Below are positions 40,894 through 49,515 of a stretch of 49,766 bases of DNA, piece by piece (within the stretch, counting starts at the first letter, position 1; each line of letters begins with the position of its first letter). The stretch covers positions 1 to 49,766 of the forward strand of contig JBILRW010000009.1 in NCBI GenBank assembly GCA_044372405.1, in the 5' to 3' direction. The translations under genes and the position numbers were made by a program. Source of the stretch: CANGYM01 sp044372405. Its GTDB lineage: Bacteria > Pseudomonadota > Alphaproteobacteria > JAJTHO01 > CANGYM01. The notes beneath the pieces are model-generated. The model did not search any database, was not told where the DNA came from, and saw only the letters and a program-made list of their open reading frames with translations.

Positions 40894-41745
40894 TTAAGGG
40901 CTAACCTTATCTTTGGGTTTGTCAAAATCAGGAACGTGAATATTTCCGGTGACGGGTTGGTTGGGGCTGGTCAGGCGCACCCGCTGGGTGGTTAAATCCA
41001 AAATCGCTTGGTTTGTTTTAATCACACTGTTTTGCCTGGTTAAAACGACATTGTTGGTCATTGTTACGGTCTGTTTGGCCTGATCGTATAGGGCGTGATC
41101 CCCGGTGACGTTGAGTTCGGGATAGGTCAGAATAACATCCTTTAGCAATTCGGCCGTATCCAGCACAGCCTCTTGCAGTTTATCCAGATTCCAGGGCTGA
41201 AACATTAGCGTCACATCCTTCCCCTTCACGTCATAGGATTGACGGGTCAAATGCACAGGGCCTGTACCGTCTATGCGGGATTTCGCCAAATCAACCGTGA
41301 CAGTGCCCCAGATTTTGGCTGTATCCGTGGCGTTTTTTAGCGTGACAGGATCCCCTGTTAAGATCAGGCGTTGATCCGCAAAGCGATAATCGGCCTTGGC
41401 GGCGGTGATTTCGTAAAGGTCATTGTTTAAAAAGACATTTCCCTCCAGGTTAAAAGACCGGATCTGTTGTATGGCGGGCATGGCACTTTGGGTATTGCCG
41501 CCAGCAGGATCCCCCTGATACGCCAGGCGGGCTTGGTTGGCCTTTAGGGTGAAGCCTTTATAGGTCAGATTGACCTTGCCCTCGGCGGATAGGGTTTGGC
41601 TCTGAGGTTGCCATTCCAAGTGTTCGGCGGCTTTTAGCTGAAACTGTCCCGCCGGATCAAAGGGCAGGGCAGGGGAGGGGGGTCCCTCAGCGGCCAAAGC
41701 GGGGGAAGAAAAAAAAGCCAAGAAAAGGGAAAACAGGAAAACCAT
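40894..41745 (-). CDS. lptA: LPS transport periplasmic protein LptA
   Basis: 283 residues. Signal peptide about 1-18 (FLFSLFLAFFSSPALA), then OstA-type beta-jellyroll repeats (AEGKVNLTYKGFTLKANQA, LEGNVFLNNDLYEITAAKAD, VTMTNNVVLTRQNSVIKTNQ). LptA forms the periplasmic bridge that carries LPS from LptC to LptD. It is longer than the 185-residue Escherichia coli protein, a common state in alphaproteobacteria. The start overlaps the lptC stop by ATGA. Confidence 0.92.
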   Translation of the reverse strand: MVFLFSLFLAFFSSPALAAEGPPSPALPFDPAGQFQLKAAEHLEWQPQSQTLSAEGKVNLTYKGFTLKANQARLAYQGDPAGGNTQSAMPAIQQIRSFNLEGNVFLNNDLYEITAAKADYRFADQRLILTGDPVTLKNATDTAKIWGTVTVDLAKSRIDGTGPVHLTRQSYDVKGKDVTLMFQPWNLDKLQEAVLDTAELLKDVILTYPELNVTGDHALYDQAKQTVTMTNNVVLTRQNSVIKTNQAILDLTTQRVRLTSPNQPVTGNIHVPDFDKPKDKVSP

Positions 41746-42443
41746 CAGGGACGTTCGGGGGCCATGGGCTGTGTGGGCCCCCGTATAAACTGACTTTTGC
41801 CCTCAAAGGTAATGGTTTTGCCTTTATCGGTGATGCGAAGGCCGTCGGCCATGATATTGCCCATGGGCAGGGCCGCATTCACACCGGAAAAGCTGGTGGC
41901 TTCCTGGGTTTTTAAGTCAATGAGGAGTTCCTTCAGGCGAAAGGATTCCGCCTGTTTTAACAAAACCACATTACCCATCATATGAAGGGTTTGGTTTTTT
42001 TGGTTAAAAATGGCGTGATCTGCAACCAGGGAAACGGGGTATTGCTGGGATACCGTTAAATCGGCGCGAACCTTTTCCAAAGCCACATCGGCATCCATGG
42101 TGGGGGCCCGGGCACTTTCCGCATGGATGGTAAAGGGTTTTTGGTATTGATCAATGCCCTGAATGACCAGTCCGGTTACGGCATTGTCCTGACCCACCAC
42201 AGCCACGTTGGCCAGGGGAATTGTTTTTGTGATCAGGGCAGGGGTATACACATACAGGCCCAACCCGATAATGCCCAAAACACATATCATCAAAAAGAGT
42301 CGAATCATGGTGAGCCCCCAGGGATTGTTGGGCTTAAAAAGAACAGGAACGGCCTGGTTCGCCGCCATTAAGGGTGGTGCCAAAACAACAGGGACGTCTT
42401 GCTTTAAGACCTTCCGTCGTTTGTTTGCCGCCGTTTGTGCCAT
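41745..42443 (-). CDS. lptC: LPS export protein LptC
   Basis: 232 residues. A cytoplasmic N-terminal tail of about 45 residues, one membrane segment (LFLMICVLGIIGLGLYVYT, about 49-67), then a periplasmic jellyroll domain with YPVSLVADHAIFNQ and MMGNVVLLKQAESFRLKE. It passes LPS from LptBFG to LptA. Identified by architecture, C-terminal motifs and position between kdsD and lptA. Confidence 0.9.
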   Translation of the reverse strand: MAQTAANKRRKVLKQDVPVVLAPPLMAANQAVPVLFKPNNPWGLTMIRLFLMICVLGIIGLGLYVYTPALITKTIPLANVAVVGQDNAVTGLVIQGIDQYQKPFTIHAESARAPTMDADVALEKVRADLTVSQQYPVSLVADHAIFNQKNQTLHMMGNVVLLKQAESFRLKELLIDLKTQEATSFSGVNAALPMGNIMADGLRITDKGKTITFEGKSQFIRGPTQPMAPERP

Positions 42444-42456
42444 GGGATTGCTTTTT

Positions 42457-43455
42457 TTATTCTTTTCCTAAGCCTGCCCGCAGACAGTCATGCACATGAA
42501 GTATGCCACACAAAGCCCCCTGATCGTCAACAATAAAAACAGACGTAATTTGGTGGCGGTTCATAAAGGCCAGGGCGTCCTTGGCCAGGCCATGAGGCTG
42601 AAGCGTTCTGGGGTGGGGGTGCATGATGCTTTCCGCCGTTTGGGCCAGCAGATCGGGCCTTAAGTGACGGCGCAGATCTCCATCGGTAATGACCCCGGCC
42701 AAACGATTTTTTTCATCCAGAACGGCGGTACAGCCCAGGCGTTTTTGGGTCATTTCCACAATGACGTGCTGCATCGTGTCCTGTTGATGAACGATGGGCA
42801 GGGCCGGGCCCGTGTGCATCAAATCGGCAATGGTGAGCAAATTTTGCCCCAATTTTCCCCCGGGATGGAATCCCTTAAAATCATGGGGTGTAAAGCCCCG
42901 ACGCTGAAGGAGCGTCACCGCCAGGGCATCCCCCATCCCCAGCATCATGGTGGTGACGGTAGTGGGGGCCAGGCGCAGGGGGCAGGCATGTTGCGCCGGG
43001 GGGATGAGCAGGACATAATCCGAAGCACGCCCCAATTCACTGCGTTCATCCCGCGTGATGCCCACCAGGGGGATTTTTAAACGGGCGGCGTAGTCCAAAA
43101 TCCCCTGAAGTTCCGAATTGCTGCCGGATTCCGATAGGGCCAGGATGGCATCCGCCTGGGTGATCATGCCCAAATCGCCGTGGTTGGCCTCTGCCGCGTG
43201 CACAAAATAGGATGGGGTGCCGGTTGAGGCCAAGGTTGCGGCAACTTTACGGGCAATGTGGCCACTTTTGCCAATGCCGGTGCAAATGACATGACCCTTG
43301 GTTTTCAGAAAAAGGTTCACAACGTCGGGAAAACAGGGGGGTAGGGCGTCGGCCAGAATCAATAGACCCTCGGCCTCTGTCCTTAACACCGCCTGGGCCC
43401 GGGCCGCATCGTTTGTATCATCGATTGAGGGCAGCATATCAAGGGCCTGGGGCAT
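42457..43455 (-). CDS. kdsD: D-arabinose 5-phosphate isomerase (KpsF/GutQ family)
   Basis: 332 residues from ATG 43455 (MPQALDML), close to the 328 of Escherichia coli KdsD; the frame is open far upstream but there lies antisense to rsh. Converts ribulose 5-phosphate to arabinose 5-phosphate, the first step to Kdo of LPS. SIS domain with GIGKSGHIARK and LSESGSNSEL, the conserved HGDLGM, then two CBS domains (IVHQQDTMQHVI, then ITDGDLRRHL and the C-terminal VDDQGALCGILHVHD). Heads the kdsD-lptC-lptA-lptB operon and is divergent from rsh. ATG 43527 is an alternative start. Confidence 0.94.
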   Translation of the reverse strand: MPQALDMLPSIDDTNDAARAQAVLRTEAEGLLILADALPPCFPDVVNLFLKTKGHVICTGIGKSGHIARKVAATLASTGTPSYFVHAAEANHGDLGMITQADAILALSESGSNSELQGILDYAARLKIPLVGITRDERSELGRASDYVLLIPPAQHACPLRLAPTTVTTMMLGMGDALAVTLLQRRGFTPHDFKGFHPGGKLGQNLLTIADLMHTGPALPIVHQQDTMQHVIVEMTQKRLGCTAVLDEKNRLAGVITDGDLRRHLRPDLLAQTAESIMHPHPRTLQPHGLAKDALAFMNRHQITSVFIVDDQGALCGILHVHDCLRAGLGKE

Positions 43456-43513
43456 GGTTTTTTTAGATGCATTGTTCAAGGATACAAATTTTGTAGCATA
43501 TTTTAAACGCAGG

Positions 43514-43543
43514 TGTACATTTTTCATAGAACTCCGGTATACT
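43514..43543 (+). promoter_or_regulatory. Possible promoter of rsh
   Basis: TATACT at 43538-43543 is a good -10 box, with TGTACA 18 bp upstream as a weak -35. The rsh ATG is 20 nt downstream, preceded by AGGGGGA. Confidence 0.35.
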
Positions 43544-43563
43544 GAAGGGACAGGGGGAATAGA

Positions 43564-45732
43564 ATGGCCATGCTTTCGCGTAGCGAACTGCTCGAAAAAA
43601 TTCAAAGCTATGATCCGCGGGCCCAAACGGCGCTGGTGGGGGGGGCTTACGATTATGCGCAGGAAAAGCACGAGGGACAAATGCGGTCTTCTGGTGAGCC
43701 CTATTTTTCCCATCCCGTCGCCGTGGCGGAAATCCTGGCCGATATGCATCTGGACAGTGCCACCATTGCCACCGCGTTGTTGCATGATACGGTGGAGGAT
43801 ACCTCCGCCAGCATTGAAGAGATTCAAAAAAAATTTGGTGAAGAAGTCGCCCGTCTGGTGGAGGGCGTCACGAAACTCTCCAAAATCAAACTGAAAACGG
43901 CGGAAATGCAGCAGGCGGAAAATTTCCGCAAACTGGTGCTGGCCATGTCCGAAGACATCCGCATTTTGATTATTAAACTCGCGGACCGTTTGCACAACAT
44001 GCAAACCCTGAATTTTTTGCCCAAACCAGAAAAACGGGCAAGAATTGCCCACGAAACCCTGGAACTTTATGCCCCCCTGGCCGAGCGTTTGGGGATTCAT
44101 GATATTAAAGATGCCCTTCAGGATCTGGCCTTTAAAGAATTGCATCCCGAAGCCCGGGCCTCCATCGTGCAGCGGATGGAGGATTTAGAGCAGGATACCC
44201 GTCAAAATTTTGCCGAAGTCATCCGCCAGCTGAAGGAAGATATGAAAGAGGCGGGGCTGGACGTGCGTATCCAGGGGCGGGAGAAAAAGCCCTATTCCAT
44301 CTGGATGAAGATGCAGAAAAAGGATTTGTCCTTTGATCAATTAACGGACTTGGTGGCGTTTCGGTTGATTGTGGACAGCACGCCCAATTGCTATGCCGCG
44401 CTGGGGGTGATTCACAGCAAATATCAAATTATTCCGGGCCGGTTTAAGGACTATATTAGTGTGCCGAAACTCAATGGCTATCGGTCGCTGCATACCTCGG
44501 TCATTGGTCCCCAAAATATGCGCATTGAGGTGCAAATTCGCAGCACGGCCATGCACGAAGTGGCCGAGCTGGGCATTGCGGCCCACTGGGTTTACAAGCA
44601 ACAAACCAAAGAGCAGCACAATTACCGCTGGCTGCGGGAATTGCTGGAGGTCATGGAAAATGCGTCCTCCCCCGAGGAATTCCTGGAACACACCAAAATC
44701 GCCATGTTTCAGGATCAGGTGTTTTGTTTCAGCCCCGCCGGAGATCTGATGGTTCTGCCCCGGGGGGCAACGCCGGTGGATTACGCCTATGCTGTGCATA
44801 CCAAGGTTGGGGATCATTGCAGCGGCGCCCGGGTGAATGGCCGTCTGGTGCCGCTCAATACCGTTTTGAAAAATGGCGATCAGATTGAAATTATCACCCA
44901 AAAAGAGCGCGAACCCAGTCCCGCCTGGGAACAGTTCGTGGTCAGTGCCAAGGCCAAATCCCGCATTCGTCGCTATGTTCGCCTGAAACGCCAAGGCGAA
45001 TACAAAAAATTGGGCGAGGCCATGTGGGAGCGCACGCTGAAGGAATACGGAAAATCCGTCTCTCTTTATCAGCTGAATGATGTCCTGCCCAAACTGAATG
45101 CCCATCACAAACTGAAAAATACTGAGGATCTGTTTGCCACCATCGGCAGCGGGGATATGACGTGCCGGGATGTTCTTCTGGTCCTACACCCTGAAATTGT
45201 CCAACAGGAAAAAACAGAGAAAGAGGCCCGTCTCACCCTGCCCAAAACAACCAGTGCGCCGAAAAAAAGTGGGCATAAATTGCCGGTGGTGGGTCTGATT
45301 CCCGGCATGGCCATTCATTATGCCAAATGTTGCCACCCTGTGCCGGGGGATCGGATCATTGGCTTGGTGACAACGGGTAAGGGGGTTAGCATCCATACAT
45401 CGGATTGCCCGAACCTAAAGCCCTTCATGGACGGCACCATGGACCGTTTGTTGCCGCTGTCGTGGGATCCGGAATCCTCCGCCAAAGAGGGTCAATATGT
45501 GGCGCGGATTCGGGTGATTTTGGAAAACAAACCCGGGATTTTGGGCAGTTTGTGTAACATCATCGGCCAGAATCAGTCCAACATCAACAACCTGAAAATC
45601 ACCGAACGCCAGAACGATTTTTATTCCATTATGCTGGATCTGGATGTGCGGCATCAGGATCATTTGCAATCGATTTTGGCGGCGCTGCGGTCCCAGGCCA
45701 CCATTCATGATGTGGCGCGGGTGGTGACATGA
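43564..45732 (+). CDS. rsh: Bifunctional (p)ppGpp synthetase/hydrolase (RelA/SpoT homologue)
   Basis: 722 residues, full length. Makes and degrades the stringent-response alarmone. The HD hydrolase domain is intact (H50, H74-D75 in LLHDTVEDT, with E78-D79). The synthetase domain has KDYISVPKLNGYRSLHT, and the TGS domain follows (VFCFSPAGDLMVLPRGATPVDYA). The C-terminal zinc-finger-like region (YAKCCHPVPGD) and ACT domain (RVILENKPGILG) are present. A single Rsh enzyme is the usual alphaproteobacterial state. It overlaps nadK by 4 nt (ATGA). Confidence 0.97.
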   Translation: MAMLSRSELLEKIQSYDPRAQTALVGGAYDYAQEKHEGQMRSSGEPYFSHPVAVAEILADMHLDSATIATALLHDTVEDTSASIEEIQKKFGEEVARLVEGVTKLSKIKLKTAEMQQAENFRKLVLAMSEDIRILIIKLADRLHNMQTLNFLPKPEKRARIAHETLELYAPLAERLGIHDIKDALQDLAFKELHPEARASIVQRMEDLEQDTRQNFAEVIRQLKEDMKEAGLDVRIQGREKKPYSIWMKMQKKDLSFDQLTDLVAFRLIVDSTPNCYAALGVIHSKYQIIPGRFKDYISVPKLNGYRSLHTSVIGPQNMRIEVQIRSTAMHEVAELGIAAHWVYKQQTKEQHNYRWLRELLEVMENASSPEEFLEHTKIAMFQDQVFCFSPAGDLMVLPRGATPVDYAYAVHTKVGDHCSGARVNGRLVPLNTVLKNGDQIEIITQKEREPSPAWEQFVVSAKAKSRIRRYVRLKRQGEYKKLGEAMWERTLKEYGKSVSLYQLNDVLPKLNAHHKLKNTEDLFATIGSGDMTCRDVLLVLHPEIVQQEKTEKEARLTLPKTTSAPKKSGHKLPVVGLIPGMAIHYAKCCHPVPGDRIIGLVTTGKGVSIHTSDCPNLKPFMDGTMDRLLPLSWDPESSAKEGQYVARIRVILENKPGILGSLCNIIGQNQSNINNLKITERQNDFYSIMLDLDVRHQDHLQSILAALRSQATIHDVARVVT

Positions 45733-46505
45733 TGATTCCGGATTCTCCTGCTTTGGCCCTGCTCGCCTCCCGCACGGCGGATGCGCAGCAGGCGGCCCGG
45801 GATATGATGGCCCGTTATACCTTTGTGACACCGGCGGAGGCCGATGTGATCATCGTTCTGGGCGGCGATGGTTTTATGCTGGAAACGCTGCATAAAACCA
45901 TGAAAAAAAACAAAAAAATTTACGGCATGAATCGCGGCACCGTGGGGTTTTTGATGAATACCTATGCCCGCGATGGATTGTTTGAGCGCCTGCACCGCGC
46001 CCAGGAATTTATCCTGCATCCCCTGAATATGCAGGCCGAAACGGTGGATGGGGAAATTTTTGAGGCCCTGGCCATTAACGAGGTCTCTTTCCTGCGGGAA
46101 ACCCGCCAGGCCGCCAAGCTGCGCATCAGCATTGATGATGTGGTGCGCCTGCCGGAATTGGTGTGTGATGGCCTGATTATCACCACGCCGGCGGGCAGTA
46201 CGGCGTATAATTTATCGGCTTCCGGCCCGATTTTGCCCCTGGGGGCGGATTTGCTGGCCATGACGCCCATTAGTCCCTTTCGCCCCCGTCGTTGGCGCGG
46301 CGCCATTTTGCCCCATACCGCCAATATCATCGTTGAGCCCATCCACCCCCACAAACGCCCCGTCAGCGCCGTGGCCGATTCGGTGGAGGTCCGCGACATC
46401 GTCCGCGTCGTCATCCACGAAGCCCGAAACCAACGCCTGCACCTGCTCTTTGACCCCGAACATAATTTAGAAGAGCGGATTTTGAATGAGCAGTTTATGA
46501 CTTGA
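45729..46505 (+). CDS. nadK: NAD kinase
   Basis: 258 residues. Phosphorylates NAD to NADP with ATP. GGDG in VLGGDGFMLETL (about 45-56) is the catalytic motif with its aspartate; NRGTVGFLMN and TPAGSTAYNLSASGPI are the other conserved segments. Start ATG 45729 overlaps the rsh stop; a second ATG follows immediately. Cotranslation with rsh is probable. Confidence 0.95.
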   Translation: MMIPDSPALALLASRTADAQQAARDMMARYTFVTPAEADVIIVLGGDGFMLETLHKTMKKNKKIYGMNRGTVGFLMNTYARDGLFERLHRAQEFILHPLNMQAETVDGEIFEALAINEVSFLRETRQAAKLRISIDDVVRLPELVCDGLIITTPAGSTAYNLSASGPILPLGADLLAMTPISPFRPRRWRGAILPHTANIIVEPIHPHKRPVSAVADSVEVRDIVRVVIHEARNQRLHLLFDPEHNLEERILNEQFMT

Positions 46506-46600
46506 TCAGCCGCAAAAATTTAAGTAAAACTATAATTAAGTATTGAATTTTTTCTCAATTAATATATTCTAAGGGCTCATTTTCATAAGGGGTATAGTTT

Positions 46601-48430
46601 ATGAGTGATGTTTCGGACGCTTCGGCCAGGCCTACGATAAAGCAATTTTTTCAGGAAAATAATGCTTTTATTGCTTACAATGTGCCCAAGGTGAGAGCCC
46701 AGTATCAAATCCCACGCCAAGGTGGGCTTGGTGCTGTTTTGGAAGCCCTTCGGAATAGCGACGATAACCCGCTTACCGTAAAAGAGGTTATCGAAATTTA
46801 CCAAGATAGGGAAAAATCTTCTAAAAAATCTTCTGTGGAGGCTTTTAAAGGTCTTCTTGTTAGCCTTTTAGGGGTTGAAGATCTTAAAGATTATGAAGAC
46901 ACTCGAGTTGATTTGGACATCGCGCGAAAACTGTGTGGTATAGAAGGCGATGAGGATCCCTCGGTGGCATTTTGTTCGGAGAACTCTTATGCAAATCTTA
47001 TGCTTCCTTTGGCAGACGGAGGTTTTCGAGAAGTTATAGAGAACGAAATTATTAGACGATTTACCAATAAAAACAGTGGCGGTGGTCTTGGAGACAAAAC
47101 AAAACCTGTTGTTTTTGAGGCTCTGCAGCATGCCGGTGGAAAAACAGTGGAAGAGGTATGCCACTCTATTGATGAAACATTAGGCGAAACCGAAGATCGT
47201 CACTCAGAAAATCAAAGAAAATCAAATATCTTTAAAGCAATAATGAGGCAATTAGGCGATCTTGAACCAGAAAATACCATTGATGAATCGGCACTTAGGC
47301 GTATTTTGCGGATTCCGGAAGATGGCTATTCTATGGCAAAAGCCAAATCCAACCCGCAGGAAGCGGATCAACAGCAACAAGGAGAACATGCTATGACGGA
47401 GTCTCAAGCCAATCAACAAACCTATAAAAATTTTTTAAAAGAAAACAAAGCGTTTCTTCGCTATGCCCTGTCTCAACAAGGTAAACTGGACAAAATTAAA
47501 AATGAAGACGGTTTGGATGTTGTTTTGGAATGTCTCAAGAGTCTTGGAGAGAAAAAAACCCTTACGGTAGGGAATTTGATCCGAGAGTTTGACAAGCATG
47601 TTAGCAGAAGCAATAACACAGAATCACTCAAAAATCTTCTCTCTAAGGCGCTTGGCCGTGGTGACGATAACCCTGTTACGGGATCCGATACAACGCCGCT
47701 GGATTTGAATTTGTTACGAACATTGTGCGGCATGAAGGAGGGTGATCCCGATCCATCGGTGGCCGCCTGTTTTCGGTGCTGGGCGCAGGAACCCTATGCG
47801 GCTCTTTTGTCTCCTGCGGAAGAGGGGGGATGCGGGGAGGTTATAGCAAATGAAATAACCCGTTTGGCTCGATCATCACCCCGGAACCAGGTTGGAGAGA
47901 AAATGTTGGAGATTATTTTAGGGGCTTTGCCCCATATTGGGGGGAAATCTCTGAGTGATGCCGATAGTTATATTTCTCTTCCTAAGTGGGGACTTGAATT
48001 GTGTGCGCGGTTGAATTCTGATCAAGACAACAATAATGAAGAAAACTCTCGATTGAGGACAGCTGTAAAAACCATGCTGGGAATCGAGGGTAAAATTTCT
48101 GAGGGTGTTTTTTTACGGGCGATTCGGTCAAAGCCTACCCTAAAGGGTTCCCTGAAAATCTTTCATGAAGAACTGACTTCTGCGATGGGGAGCAATGTTC
48201 CAAGTTTTTTGAGGTGGGAAGAGGATGATAAAAAACAACAATCAACCCGAACAAAAGGGGGTAACGATTTTTTCAGACAGTCGCAATGGTTTGGTGTTGA
48301 TCAACAGGGCACGTTCGACGAAAAAGCCCTGTTGCATGTTTTGGGGATTCCTGAAGACGGGTATTCCGTGGCAATGGCCAACCAGATGATAGGGGAATAT
48401 AAGCAGCAGCATTCTTTGTATCAAGGGTAG
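46601..48430 (+). CDS. Hypothetical protein built from two tandem homologous halves
   Basis: 609 residues, no family recognised. Residues 12-255 and 272-600 are diverged copies of one module: IKQFFQENNAFIAY matches YKNFLKENKAFLRY, LDIARKLCGIEGDEDPSVA matches LNLLRTLCGMKEGDPDPSVA, and both halves end with IPEDGYS. It is hydrophilic, helical and probably cytoplasmic or secreted; no signal peptide. The second half begins at ATG 47393, preceded by a perfect AAGGAG 8 nt upstream, as though a separate gene had been fused in frame. The second half has an extra block of about 80 residues before its end. The AT content exceeds that of neighbouring core genes. Confidence 0.75.
   Translation: MSDVSDASARPTIKQFFQENNAFIAYNVPKVRAQYQIPRQGGLGAVLEALRNSDDNPLTVKEVIEIYQDREKSSKKSSVEAFKGLLVSLLGVEDLKDYEDTRVDLDIARKLCGIEGDEDPSVAFCSENSYANLMLPLADGGFREVIENEIIRRFTNKNSGGGLGDKTKPVVFEALQHAGGKTVEEVCHSIDETLGETEDRHSENQRKSNIFKAIMRQLGDLEPENTIDESALRRILRIPEDGYSMAKAKSNPQEADQQQQGEHAMTESQANQQTYKNFLKENKAFLRYALSQQGKLDKIKNEDGLDVVLECLKSLGEKKTLTVGNLIREFDKHVSRSNNTESLKNLLSKALGRGDDNPVTGSDTTPLDLNLLRTLCGMKEGDPDPSVAACFRCWAQEPYAALLSPAEEGGCGEVIANEITRLARSSPRNQVGEKMLEIILGALPHIGGKSLSDADSYISLPKWGLELCARLNSDQDNNNEENSRLRTAVKTMLGIEGKISEGVFLRAIRSKPTLKGSLKIFHEELTSAMGSNVPSFLRWEEDDKKQQSTRTKGGNDFFRQSQWFGVDQQGTFDEKALLHVLGIPEDGYSVAMANQMIGEYKQQHSLYQG
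47379..47395 (+). promoter_or_regulatory. Internal ribosome binding site and ATG at the module junction
   Basis: AAGGAG (47379-47384), 8 nt, then ATG (47393-47395), in frame inside the 609-residue gene. A second product of about 345 residues could be made from it. Confidence 0.5.
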
Positions 48431-48448
48431 AGATTTTGAGGTACCCCC

Positions 48449-48919
48449 ATGAATACCCTCGCCCTATACCAACCCGATATCCCCCAAAACACGGGGAATA
48501 TTATGCGGACGTGTGCCTGTTTCGGGGTGCCGTTGGTGCTGATTGAGCCGCTGGGTTTTGTTCTGGAGGAGAAAAAACTGCGCCGCAGCCTGATGGATTA
48601 CGCCGATCATGTTCAGTACCAGCGGCAAACGTGGGATGATTTTTATCAAAAACTGGGCAATCGTCGGTTGGTGCTGGCCACCACGCGGGGGGCAGTGCCG
48701 TATTATGATTTTGATTATAGGCCCGATGATGTGCTGCTGTTTGGGTCCGAATCGGCGGGTGTGCCGGAAATGGTTCATCAGGCGGCCCATGCCCGCATTG
48801 TGATTCCCATGGAAAACGGCATGCGGTCCCTGAATCTGGCGGTCAGCGTGGGGATTGTGTTGGCCAGGGCGCGGCATCAGGCAAAGGTGGATTGCCGCCC
48901 CGTCTGCGGAGGATCTTAG
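48449..48919 (+). CDS. trmL: tRNA (cytidine/uridine-34-2'-O)-methyltransferase TrmL
   Basis: 156 residues, the family length. A SPOUT methyltransferase that modifies the wobble ribose of leucine tRNAs. N-terminal LALYQPDIPQNTGNIMRTCA, central LLFGSESAGVPE and C-terminal IPMENGMRSLNLAVSVGI, which forms the SAM-binding knot, are all present. TGAGG precedes the ATG. It follows the duplicated orphan gene by 18 bp and converges with the CBS gene. Confidence 0.95.
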   Translation: MNTLALYQPDIPQNTGNIMRTCACFGVPLVLIEPLGFVLEEKKLRRSLMDYADHVQYQRQTWDDFYQKLGNRRLVLATTRGAVPYYDFDYRPDDVLLFGSESAGVPEMVHQAAHARIVIPMENGMRSLNLAVSVGIVLARARHQAKVDCRPVCGGS

Positions 48920-48932
48920 GGTTAAACCGGAA

Positions 48933-49448
48933 TTACCTCACATTTTGCATCACAAAGATCATCGCAATGGTGTAAATCATGATGGCACCGATGATCATAT
49001 ACAGGTGGAAGCGCTCGAAAAAGGATTTGGCAACGGCTTCTTTCGCTCTGCCAATCAACTGGGGCCATGTGTAGGAAACAAAATCACCCTGAGACATGAG
49101 ATTGATCAATTTTCCCTGCTCATCCACCACGGGTAGGTGTCGAAAGCGCTCGTTTGACATCACGCGCAGCCATTCTACGACCTCATCCTCAGCAAAAGCA
49201 CATTTAAGATCGCGGGTCATGATATCGCCCATCCGTGTGGTCTGGGGATCCAGACCCTTGGCCAGCAGGCGGCGCATCAAATCCCGCTCGGTCACAATCC
49301 CTATGGGCTTGTTGTCGGGGTCGATAACAACGCTGGCCCCATAATTTTTTTCCGACATTTTTTGAACGGCGGTTATGACGTTATCCGCGGCGGAAAACGT
49401 CAAAACAGAAGGCTTGCTCTTAAACTCAAGGCGGTCTTTAATTTTCAT
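48933..49448 (-). CDS. CBS-pair protein with C-terminal membrane segment
   Basis: 171 residues from ATG 49448 (MKIKDRLEF); upstream in-frame starts at 49517 and 49553 would run over the divergent SDR gene's start. Two CBS motifs (TAVQKMSEKNYGASVVID, then GIVTERDLMRRLL; and MTRDLKCAFAEDEVVEWLRV, then LPVVDEQGKLINLMSQGD) form one Bateman module that senses adenine nucleotides in many proteins. A C-terminal hydrophobic segment (MIIGAIMIYTIAMIFVM) would anchor it in the membrane, which is unusual for stand-alone CBS proteins. Target unknown. Confidence 0.85.
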   Translation of the reverse strand: MKIKDRLEFKSKPSVLTFSAADNVITAVQKMSEKNYGASVVIDPDNKPIGIVTERDLMRRLLAKGLDPQTTRMGDIMTRDLKCAFAEDEVVEWLRVMSNERFRHLPVVDEQGKLINLMSQGDFVSYTWPQLIGRAKEAVAKSFFERFHLYMIIGAIMIYTIAMIFVMQNVR

Positions 49449-49515
49449 GGCGTAATCCCGTTGCTTTTCTTTGGGATGGTAGTATGTTTCAACAGTAAAA
49501 ACAAGGATTCTGCCC

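Noticed and set aside
43456..44145. Upstream extension of kdsD to 562 residues
   Set aside because: The extra part lies antisense to rsh; family length and motifs support a start at 43455.
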